Shown: positions 9,040 to 16,415 of the stretch, in pieces
Position numbering within the stretch: position 1 is the first letter of the stretch
How the letters are laid out: the number at the start of each line of letters is the position of its first letter
NCBI RefSeq assembly: GCF_013694095.1
Contig: NZ_JACEFB010000012.1
Span: forward strand, 1-64,000
From: Thermogemmata fonticola
GTDB lineage: Bacteria; Planctomycetota; Planctomycetia; Gemmatales; Gemmataceae
Length of the DNA: 64,000 nucleotides
Direction: 5' to 3'
The notes under the pieces: model-generated
The model's database searches: none
Told to the model about the DNA's origin: nothing
What the model saw: the letters and a program-made list of their open reading frames with translations, nothing else
Program-made: the position numbers and the translations under genes

Positions 9040-9200
9040 CTGATCGGATGTACTACTGTAAACATGAACCATAAAACGGAAAAAGTCAAATCGCGTCGGC
9101 AATTTTTTTGGCCAACTCCCGACCCATCAACGCCGCAAAGCCTTGGTACACCTGGACTTACAAGCCGCCAAAACAGGGGAAAAAATGTTCCATTTTTTCC
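9040..9200 (+). repeat. Dispersed element, copy A
   Basis: 9040-9163 matches the reverse complement of 19862-19984. From CTGATC to the ATG at 9064 there are about 4 differences in 24 nt; the next 45 nt are identical; the following roughly 54 nt show about 9 substitutions and one extra T in a T-run (7 T here, 6 in copy B). The element is followed by a perfect hairpin, GGAAAAAATG at 9178-9187 and CATTTTTTCC at 9191-9200 with loop TTC. From ATG 9064 the frame reads MNHKTEKVKSRRQFF; after correcting the extra T it would continue GQLPTHQRRKALVHLDLQ. It lies between the kinase-like gene (-) and the phosphatase gene (+). Identity of the element is unknown. Confidence 0.8.
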
Positions 9201-9403
9201 AGTCAGGGACAGCCTACCGCAGGCAAAGGAAGGCGGGAAGGAAGCGACACAGATGTCCAAGAGACAGCCACGATAAGGTGAAGCGCAGGAGAGAGAAGCG
9301 TCAGGTTGGCATTGACACGGGAGGTGCAACGGGTATCAATCGGGGCATTGGAGGGTGCGCGTGGGGAGGTTGGCTGGGGGTGGCACGCAGGGCGGGGCAC
9401 AGG

Positions 9404-10066
9404 ATGCGAAACTGGTTTGGCTTATTCTGGCGGGCATGTTTGACCACAATTTTGGTGGTCATAGTGCTAGCGCCGGCGCCGCTGTGGTATCGCTATCGGT
9501 ATGTGGAGGGCAAGCGCTTTCGGGTGGTAGCGGATGGGGTGCTGTATCGTGCGGGGCAGATGACAGCGGCGGGCTTGCGGGAGGCCATCGAGCGCTATGG
9601 AATCCGCACGGTGATCAACCTGCAACATGAATCGCCGGACCCGTTGTTGCCGGAGCACTGGCTGGGGCGCGGCGTGATCCGCGAAAGCGAGTTGTGCCAG
9701 CAGATGGGTGCCCGTTATATCGTTTTGACTCCCGACATTTTGCCGCCGGACAACCGCTTGGACCAGATTCCTCCCGCGGTCGAGGAGTTTTTGGGGATCA
9801 TGGACGATGAGCGGAATTATCCGGTGCTGTTGCATTGTCGTGCGGGGTTGCATCGGACCGGGCGGCTGACCGCGATTTACCGGATGGAATACGAGAACTG
9901 GTCGGTCGGCGAAGCGTTGCGTGAGTTGCGGGCGAACGGTTACGGCTTTATGGCGGCCAGCGAAGCGGATGATTTCGTCGTGCAGTTCATTCAGAATTAC
10001 CGGCGGCGGGCAGAGCGGAACCCACCGGTGGCGCCGTACCCCCGCAAGGTGTCCGAATCATGGTGA
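9404..10066 (+). CDS. Membrane-anchored Cys-based (tyrosine/dual-specificity type) phosphatase
   Basis: 220-aa protein. Residues 6-27 are a hydrophobic anchor or uncleaved signal. The catalytic P-loop HCRAGLHRTG has nucleophile C145 and R151, the CX5R signature of protein tyrosine and dual-specificity phosphatases. Preceding strands (VLYRAGQM, IRTVINLQHE) match the small bacterial DSP/PTP group. The frame is open upstream to 9143, but the start at 9404 (MRNWFGLFWR) fits the anchor and excludes the repeat element. Its last 7 nt overlap the start of the LptF/LptG-like gene, indicating translational coupling. Substrate unknown; it could act on phosphoproteins made by the nearby kinases or on a lipid or inositol phosphate. 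Confidence 0.82.
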   Translation: MRNWFGLFWRACLTTILVVIVLAPAPLWYRYRYVEGKRFRVVADGVLYRAGQMTAAGLREAIERYGIRTVINLQHESPDPLLPEHWLGRGVIRESELCQQMGARYIVLTPDILPPDNRLDQIPPAVEEFLGIMDDERNYPVLLHCRAGLHRTGRLTAIYRMEYENWSVGEALRELRANGYGFMAASEADDFVVQFIQNYRRRAERNPPVAPYPRKVSESW

Positions 10067-11160
10067 CGACGCTGGATCGGATGTTTTTCTGGTCTTTTGT
10101 GCGTTCCTACATTTTTGTAGGGGTTAGCTTCATCAGTCTGTTCATAGTGATCGATCTATTTACACATTTGGATGCATATGTGAATCGTCCCGGCGGCTGG
10201 TGGGCCATCGCGCAGCACATCGCTCATTACTATCTGGTGCGCTTGCCGCAGATGTTCGACTTCATGGCCGAAGCGATCACCTTGATGGCGGCGACCTTCA
10301 CTGTGGCGTGGATGCTGCGGAACAACGAACTGCTCCCGCAACTCTCCGCCGGCATTCCGACGCGGCGCGTCATTCGGCCTGTGCTTGTTGGTGCCCTGCT
10401 GACTCTGCTGCTGCCGCCGCTCAATCAGGAATTCGTCATACCCGAACTGGCGGATCAGTTGATGACTTCACGCGACGATCCGGAAGGAGCCAAGGCCCAG
10501 GTTCTACTCGGTACGTTCGACAGCTCCGGCATCCATTTGGAAGGCCAGGCGGGTTACCGCAAGGACAAGCGGATCGAATGGCTTTATGTTACCTTTCCGG
10601 AGCATTCCCCCGGTGGGATGGTGCATTTGGTGGCGGCGGAGGCTTTTTATATTCCACCCGGTGATGGCCCCTTGACAGGCGGCTGGCTGCTGATCAATGC
10701 TACACCGGATACTTTCCCCGGTCCGCTCCCGATGCATCTGACCGTTTTAGGGCCGGGGCGGTATTTTCTGAAGGTGGAAACGGCCAATTTCGATGCGGTG
10801 AATCGCGGCAACACGTGGTATATCCACGCGGCCACCTCCCGGCTTTACGAGTTGCTGACCAACTCGGAGGGACGGCGGCAGGAAAAGATGGCGGTGCTCT
10901 TCCACACCCGTTTGACCCGCCCGCTTGTCGGTGCCCTGTTGGTCCTTTTGGGAGTGTCGGTCATCCTATGGAATCCCCAGCGGCATGTGGTGCTTAGCGC
11001 AGGGCTGTGCGTGGTCATTGGAGCGGGGTTTTATGTTTGTGTGGTCGGGTGCAAAGCCTTAGGCGATGCGGAGTATATCACGCCTCCCCTCGCCGCCTGG
11101 CTGCCTGTACTGCTCTACGGCCCGATCGCCATCGTGGCTTATGATGCCATGCATACCTGA
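10060..11160 (+). CDS. LptF/LptG family permease (YjgP/YjgQ)
   Basis: 366-aa inner-membrane protein of the LptF/LptG type, the transmembrane part of the ABC exporter that moves lipopolysaccharide to the outer membrane. Visible are N-terminal helices after MVTTLDRMFFW, the conserved cytoplasmic stretch MLRNNELLPQLSAGIPTRRV (the coupling region of the family), helix 3 with LLPPLNQEF, a periplasmic jellyroll-like middle (about 130-280) and three C-terminal helices. Length matches the family. The ATG overlaps the phosphatase stop (ATGGTGA). No lptB or second permease is in this window. Confidence 0.88.
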   Translation: MVTTLDRMFFWSFVRSYIFVGVSFISLFIVIDLFTHLDAYVNRPGGWWAIAQHIAHYYLVRLPQMFDFMAEAITLMAATFTVAWMLRNNELLPQLSAGIPTRRVIRPVLVGALLTLLLPPLNQEFVIPELADQLMTSRDDPEGAKAQVLLGTFDSSGIHLEGQAGYRKDKRIEWLYVTFPEHSPGGMVHLVAAEAFYIPPGDGPLTGGWLLINATPDTFPGPLPMHLTVLGPGRYFLKVETANFDAVNRGNTWYIHAATSRLYELLTNSEGRRQEKMAVLFHTRLTRPLVGALLVLLGVSVILWNPQRHVVLSAGLCVVIGAGFYVCVVGCKALGDAEYITPPLAAWLPVLLYGPIAIVAYDAMHT

Positions 11161-11381
11161 CCGACTTCTTCCCCCATTGGATTGGAATTGGCTGGGCCTT
11201 TCACCACAGCAGGGCATTTTCGCTTCCGTCTTGGCGTCTTTTCGTAACGTCAGAACTCATTCCAGTATCGCAAGATACTCACCCTTGCAACTCGTTGACC
11301 GAGTCGTTATAGCCGGGTGCGACGCCACAACTGCAACCGGGGTAGGCCGTCGAGGGGGCATCGGCACGGAAAGGGTATGCC

Positions 11382-12791
11382 GTGGGAAGGTGTGGGATCG
11401 GCGGATGCGTGGGCTGGCTGCTGGGTGGACTTTTCCTATTTATGGCGAATCTTGGGCTACTGCGAGGGCAGGAGCTTTTCTCGCCACTTTCCTGTCCTCC
11501 TTCCGTCGGAATGGTGCCGGCGGCGGACGCCAGCGACCAGCCTGGCATCGGGGGAGAAGAGAAGCGACCAGAAGAGCGGCTGGCGGAATTGGAGCGCCGT
11601 CTGGATCAGCTCCACGAGCAACTGCGGCAGCAGCGCGAGCGTTCCTCCTCCCGGCCCACCGCTCAGATCACGGGGATGATCCAACTGGATCGTTACTGGA
11701 CAGGGGAGGATAGCGAGTTCCGGCAGGTTTACGGCGTTTTGCCTGATGGCACGGCTTTCCGCCGCGTGCGCATTGGGGTTCAGGGCACTTACGGGCCGTG
11801 GGAATATCGGATCATTCCCGATTTTGCCGGGGCTGGCCGCCCTTCTCTTCTGGATGTGTACATAGGTCTGAACGATATTCCCTCTCTCGGCCATCTGCGG
11901 ATCGGGCATTTTGCAGAGCCGTTCGGCTTGGAACAAAGTAGCAGCACGCGGGGGGTCAACACTCTGGAACGTTCGCAGCTTACGGAGGTGTATGGCCGCC
12001 GACGGCGCGTGGGCCTCATGGTCTTCAATACTTGGGATCAGGACCAGGGAACGTGGGCAATCGGCGTTTTTCGCAGCCTCAACGACATTTTCGGAGACGA
12101 TATTGGACCGCGGGAATTCCGCTCCGCTTTGACTGGCCGGCTGACGCGCCTGCTTTGGTACGAGGAACGGGAGCAATCGCTGGACCTGTTTCACGTCGGC
12201 GTTTCGTATTCGGCTCGTGTGCCTCAGAATCGGGAGGTGCAATTCCAGTCGCGGCCGGAGGATCGCTTCGGTGCGGCGGCCAATAATCTACCCGTACTCA
12301 TCGACACTGGTCCAATTCCGGCCAGCTTCTATCAGCTTCTCGTCGGCGAAGCCTTGTGGATTCGCGGCCCCTTCTCTGTGCAGGGGGAGTATCTTCTGGT
12401 GCCGGTGAGTACCCGCACGCAAGGGGCGGTGTACTTCTCCGCCTGGTATGTGCAAGCCAGTGTCTTTCTGACGGGCGATCACCGCCAGTACCGGCGGGAC
12501 ACGGCAGTCTTGGATGCGGTCATTCCGCGGCGAGATTTTCTGCGTCGGGAAAATGGCCAATGGTTCGTGGGTCCGGGTGCTTGGGAACTGATGGTACGGC
12601 TTTCCCACGCCGACCTGAACGATGGCGGTATCACGGGGGGCCGATCCACCAACCTGACCTTCGGCTTGGCCTGGTATCTCAATCCCTACATGCGGATCAT
12701 CGCCAACTACATCCAGACTCATCCCACGTCGCCACAAGGGCCATCGGCCATCGGGCACATCATCGGCCTGCGCACCGCTCTGGAGTTCTGA
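11382..12791 (+). CDS. OprO/OprP-like phosphate-selective porin
   Basis: 469-aa outer-membrane porin. It has a signal-peptide-like hydrophobic region (WLLGGLFLFMANL), then a coiled coil RLAELERRLDQLHEQLRQQ typical of this porin group, then a beta-barrel with alternating amphipathic strands, including LRIGHFAEPFGLEQ and the RRRVGLMVFN strand seen in OprO/P relatives. It ends in IIGLRTALEF, whose terminal Phe is the usual BAM recognition signal. The start is GTG at 11382 with AAAGGG upstream; GTG at 11409 is an alternative. An in-frame copy of the last ten codons and the stop occurs 72 nt downstream. The solute carried cannot be told from sequence. Confidence 0.82.
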   Translation: MGRCGIGGCVGWLLGGLFLFMANLGLLRGQELFSPLSCPPSVGMVPAADASDQPGIGGEEKRPEERLAELERRLDQLHEQLRQQRERSSSRPTAQITGMIQLDRYWTGEDSEFRQVYGVLPDGTAFRRVRIGVQGTYGPWEYRIIPDFAGAGRPSLLDVYIGLNDIPSLGHLRIGHFAEPFGLEQSSSTRGVNTLERSQLTEVYGRRRRVGLMVFNTWDQDQGTWAIGVFRSLNDIFGDDIGPREFRSALTGRLTRLLWYEEREQSLDLFHVGVSYSARVPQNREVQFQSRPEDRFGAAANNLPVLIDTGPIPASFYQLLVGEALWIRGPFSVQGEYLLVPVSTRTQGAVYFSAWYVQASVFLTGDHRQYRRDTAVLDAVIPRRDFLRRENGQWFVGPGAWELMVRLSHADLNDGGITGGRSTNLTFGLAWYLNPYMRIIANYIQTHPTSPQGPSAIGHIIGLRTALEF

Positions 12792-12866
12792 GGTGTTTTC
12801 GCCATTCGCTATGCCAGGTTCGCAGCTAGCATCATCGGCTTGCGCACCGCTCTGGAGTTCTGAGGT
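12758..12866 (+). repeat. 37-nt direct repeat duplicating the porin 3' end and stop codon
   Basis: 12758-12794 and 12830-12866 are identical except for one C/T change at 12768/12840, which is synonymous (Leu). The offset is 72 nt, exactly 24 codons. Reading through the first TGA (12789-12791) would add 24 residues ending again in IIGLRTALEF and a TGA at 12861. The 35 nt between the copies does not resemble the porin sequence before the first copy. Confidence 0.9.
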
Positions 12867-12985
12867 CCTCCCCGTCGAGCTTCTTCCCGTGGCGAACAGG
12901 ATAGTCACGGCAGGGGAAAGGCTTCCTCCCAAATTGGAGTGCACGGCGTGTTTCGCTGGTGTTTTTCTCCAACCGGGACCAAGGA

Positions 12986-14485
12986 TCAAGGCCGCCGGGG
13001 AAAGTTCAGGTCGAGGAAGCGCAAGGCCGTGACACGCTGGCCGGTCACGGTGAAGGTTACCAGTTCATCGGTGAAGAAGCCCTCGGCGATGCGGAAGGTG
13101 TCCGCGGCGAACGGTTCCAGGGGGCAGTCGAAGGAGCTGAAGCGCAAAAGAAGCGAGGGGGACGCATCTTTCTGGGGGCGGAGGGTCACGGAAATGGGGC
13201 CGTAAGCGGGGTGATCGTACTCGCCGGCGTAGCATTCCAGGGAAAGGGACGGGGGGCGGTGGGGATCGCGTTGTTTGAGGCGCTCGGCCCGCCCGCGGGC
13301 TTGTTCGCGTTCGTCTTCTTCATCGAGGCGGCGATAGTAGCTGATCCAGTCCTTCGGAGGCAGCCCCAGATAGAGGTCGATCAAGGCATTGGAGAGAGCC
13401 AGAGGCAGGCGGCAGTCTTGCCGATTGCACAGGACGGCACAGGCCAGGTCGGCCTCGGGGAGCAAGGTCAATTGCAGGCGGAAGCCGTCGATCAGCCCGC
13501 CGTGGGCCAGGACGCGCCGACCGCGGTAGTCGTAGCTGAGCCAGCCGAGGGCGTAACAGAGCTGGACAGTCTCCGGATTTTGCCGCCGGGCGGCTTCGGT
13601 CATCGGCAGCAGATTGTGGGGCCGATGCGTTTCCCGCAGTTGGGCAGCCGAGACTAAGCGTCGGCCATTGGGAGCACGCCCTTCGTTGAGCTGGAATTGC
13701 AGCCACAGGGCCAGGTCCCGCGGCGTGGCGTGGAGCGAACCGGCGGGATTGGCTTCCGCCATCGGATAGGGAGCCACGGCTTGCAGCCGCTGGCTGGCGG
13801 TATCCCAGCGATACCCTGTCGCTGGCACCACACCTGGTGGAAGCGGGTCGCGCGCGTGCATGACCACGTTGGCCATCCCCATCGGTTCGCACAGCCGGTC
13901 CCGCAACAGGTCCTCCCAGCGCTGGCCGGTCCGCTTCTCCAGCACCTTACCCGCCGCAATAAAGGGGATACTGGAATAGGCGAAGCCACCGCGGAAGGGA
14001 TAATCCAGGGGCAGATGTTGGGTGCGTCGGAGGACTTCCTCCAGTTTCCAGGGAGCACGATACCAGAGCAGATCGTGCCCGCCGAGTCCGCAGCGGTGGC
14101 AGAGCAGGTCCCGTAGGGTCAGCAAGGCGTCAGCACGGCGGTCGGAGAGGTGGAAATCGGGAAGGTATTTGCTGGGAGGATCATCCCAGTGCAACTGCTG
14201 TTCATCGACCAACTGGGCGAGCAGGGTAACCGTGAACGCCTTGGTGCAAGAGGCGAGCGGAAAGAGGGTATCGACGGTGAGGGGCTGTTCCGGCTGGAGC
14301 TGACGCAGACCGCGGGCGCGCAGGTAGAGAACCTCCTCCCGCCGGACAACGACCACAGCCACTCCCGGCGCGGACCAGGCTCGGCGGGCGGCTTCGATCC
14401 GGCGGTCGACATGCCCAGGAGTGGGGAGCGGAGCCAGCACCACTGCGGCTGGCAGCAGCAGTCCAAGGGAGGACAGCATCAGCAC
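12986..14485 (-). CDS. Serine hydrolase, class C beta-lactamase fold, with DUF3471-like C-terminus
   Basis: 499-aa exported protein with an N-terminal hydrophobic signal (MLMLSSLGLLLPAAVVL). The beta-lactamase/transpeptidase-like domain carries the nucleophile motif S79-C-T-K82 (SCTK) and a later AHGG motif in place of KTG. The Y-x-N motif appears as Y170-S-S, so the usual Asn is Ser. The last 80 or so residues (LSLECYAGEYDHPAYG onward) resemble the DUF3471 lipocalin-like domain found in many esterase or D-aminopeptidase relatives. This is more likely an esterase or peptidase than a resistance beta-lactamase. Convergent with the porin gene. Confidence 0.85.
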   Translation of the reverse strand: MLMLSSLGLLLPAAVVLAPLPTPGHVDRRIEAARRAWSAPGVAVVVVRREEVLYLRARGLRQLQPEQPLTVDTLFPLASCTKAFTVTLLAQLVDEQQLHWDDPPSKYLPDFHLSDRRADALLTLRDLLCHRCGLGGHDLLWYRAPWKLEEVLRRTQHLPLDYPFRGGFAYSSIPFIAAGKVLEKRTGQRWEDLLRDRLCEPMGMANVVMHARDPLPPGVVPATGYRWDTASQRLQAVAPYPMAEANPAGSLHATPRDLALWLQFQLNEGRAPNGRRLVSAAQLRETHRPHNLLPMTEAARRQNPETVQLCYALGWLSYDYRGRRVLAHGGLIDGFRLQLTLLPEADLACAVLCNRQDCRLPLALSNALIDLYLGLPPKDWISYYRRLDEEDEREQARGRAERLKQRDPHRPPSLSLECYAGEYDHPAYGPISVTLRPQKDASPSLLLRFSSFDCPLEPFAADTFRIAEGFFTDELVTFTVTGQRVTALRFLDLNFPRRP

Positions 14486-14838
14486 ACCTCATCGCGAGAT
14501 GGGACGAAAGCCGCCACTGTCGCTTGGGGTGGCCCCGCGGAGTTTCCGGGGTTTTCCTAGAAGGGGGCGGCCTCCTAGTTATCCTAACTGTTGCGGCAAT
14601 CGCAGTTTGGTCAGTTTCCAGTTCATTCGCAAAAATCTTGAAAAAAAAGCCATTTTTGGGGCAAAAGTCTCTTGACCGCAGCGGGAGGATCGGTATTGTC
14701 CCCGCGACTTTCCACCCCATCGCGCCTGCGGTGTGGGTGTTGGGGGAAGACACCCTGAGGTAAGGTGTCGGGGCCGCGGCCGGGTTTGGGGAACTCGCCG
14801 CCGGCTGATAGTCCATGCAGTGAAGGGGGATGCGGGAT
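14486..14838. other. Divergent intergenic region, 353 nt
   Basis: This separates the serine hydrolase (-) from the BBP7 barrel (+). It is relatively A/T-rich between 14575 and 14670, with runs of A and T near 14630-14660. No open frame with a ribosome site is seen. It contains the candidate promoter at 14672-14699. Confidence 0.5.
14672..14699 (+). promoter_or_regulatory. Candidate promoter for the BBP7 gene
   Basis: TTGACC at 14672-14677 and TATTGT at 14694-14699 are spaced by 16 nt and preceded by an A/T-rich stretch. The start codon at 14839 would leave a 5' leader of about 130 nt. Prediction by pattern only. Confidence 0.4.
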
Positions 14839-16071
14839 ATGAGGTATCGCGACTTCGGGGGAGTACTGGTGGCGGCTGTGACGGTGCTGGCTGCACCCGC
14901 CCAAAGTCTGGCCCAGCATGTGGTCGGCACACCGGCCCTGACGGATGGCTCCGACGGCGGATTCCAAGTGCCGCTCAACACCGACCCCATCTATCGCTTG
15001 CCCACAGGACGAGCTGGCGATTCCGGCTTCTACACCGCCGCCGAGTTCGTCATGTTGACCCAAACCCGCGATTTCGGCTCGCAAACCATCGCCGTCCGTG
15101 GGTTCTTCGACTCGGCTGGCGTCCTGACCGGCATCCCCGGCACCTTCGTCGGCAGCGGCACGGAAGCCCTCAACACCCGGGACTTCAGCCGCCAGACCTA
15201 TCAACCCGGTTTCAACGTCGAAATCGGCTATCGCTTCGACAACGGCATGCGCCTGTTCTTCAACTACATGCAATTGGTCGAAGCCCATGCCTCGTTAGGA
15301 GCAACCCTGGTTCCGCCGCTTTTCCGTGGGCCGCCCGGACTAGCGGATACCTTCCTCTCCGCTCCGGTCTTCAACTTCCCGCCGAACTTCGCCGGCCCGG
15401 CCCAGAAGGTCCAGGGATTCGGGGACTACCAAATCTACGGTATCTGGAACGCCGCCTCGACAATGGACATTCGCATTGTCCAGCGCTATCAGGAAATGAA
15501 CGCGGGCTACCGCATCCCGATGCTGGAGACGGATTATAGCCGACTCTACGGCACCGCGGGCGGCCGCTTCGCTTGGATCTTCGAGCGCTTCCAATGGTGG
15601 ACCTTCAGCTATGACATCAACGGCAACGTCCGGCCCCAGGATACCGCCCGCTATACCAATACTCTCTCCCAACGGATGTACGGTCCGTTCATCGGCGTCG
15701 GCCATGAAATCTTCATCCTCAACCAGTTCTCCTTGAGCACCGATCTGACGGGGGCCATGCTCTTCGAGGTGGCCAAGATGCGGGCCAAGTACCAGCTTGG
15801 CGAGAACGTCCCCGCCGACATCGCCACCCAATCCAAATTTGGACGCGAGGAGTTCCGCATCGTCCCCAACGTCAATGCTGCCGTCAACTTCTGGTGGTAT
15901 CCGGTGGAAGGCGTCCAGATCCGTGTCGGCTATCAGGCCCTGATGTTCTTCAATACCTTGCACATGAACGAACCCGTCGGTTTCAACTACGGCAACATCG
16001 ATCCCAGCTACAAGGTCAAGGAGTTCCGCCTGATCCACGGCTTCAATGCTGGCATCGGCTTCTTCTTCTGA
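14839..16071 (+). CDS. BBP7 family outer-membrane beta-barrel protein
   Basis: 410-aa protein with a signal peptide ending near LAQ (residue about 26) and a barrel-like remainder rich in alternating aromatic strands (FNVEIGYRFDNGMRLFFNYM, FNAGIGFFF at the end). The pattern GFYTAAEFVMLTQTRDFGSQ matches the start of BBP7 (planctomycete-restricted beta-barrel porin 7) proteins. The terminal Phe fits BAM-dependent insertion. ATG at 14839 is preferred over 14830 because AGGGGG then lies at proper distance. Function in outer-membrane structure or transport is unproven. Confidence 0.82.
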   Translation: MRYRDFGGVLVAAVTVLAAPAQSLAQHVVGTPALTDGSDGGFQVPLNTDPIYRLPTGRAGDSGFYTAAEFVMLTQTRDFGSQTIAVRGFFDSAGVLTGIPGTFVGSGTEALNTRDFSRQTYQPGFNVEIGYRFDNGMRLFFNYMQLVEAHASLGATLVPPLFRGPPGLADTFLSAPVFNFPPNFAGPAQKVQGFGDYQIYGIWNAASTMDIRIVQRYQEMNAGYRIPMLETDYSRLYGTAGGRFAWIFERFQWWTFSYDINGNVRPQDTARYTNTLSQRMYGPFIGVGHEIFILNQFSLSTDLTGAMLFEVAKMRAKYQLGENVPADIATQSKFGREEFRIVPNVNAAVNFWWYPVEGVQIRVGYQALMFFNTLHMNEPVGFNYGNIDPSYKVKEFRLIHGFNAGIGFFF

Positions 16072-16415
16072 TCTGATCTCACGTGGGCCTCAGTTCCGCA
16101 TCGCCTCGAACCTCCCGGTGCGACCCCACGTGCCGGGAGTTCTCCCTTTGTCACGGCAATCCTCTGTCAAGGCGAAATCCCTTTTTCCTGTCTGGAAACA
16201 TCTCGGAATTCTCGGTCCATTGCAGGACGAAGCAGGAGGTGAAAGCGACCGTTCCAGAGCAATCGGACCCTACCCGGCACGAGCGCAGCGGGCCGTTGGC
16301 CAGTTGCCCCCTTGGTGATGGTCAGGGGAATTCATAAGCTAAGCGGGGTTTGTGCTGGGTGGTCTCCGCACGCCGTGGAGCGGACCTGGCCGGGTTGTGA
16401 CGATACTTACCAACG
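16072..16415. other. Intergenic region before carB, 344 nt
   Basis: No gene is recognised here. An imperfect palindrome pairs CACGTGGG (about 16080-16088) with CCCCACGTG (about 16124-16132); there is no T-tract after it, so a terminator role is doubtful. No upstream peptide or riboswitch-like structure for carB is apparent. Confidence 0.4.
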
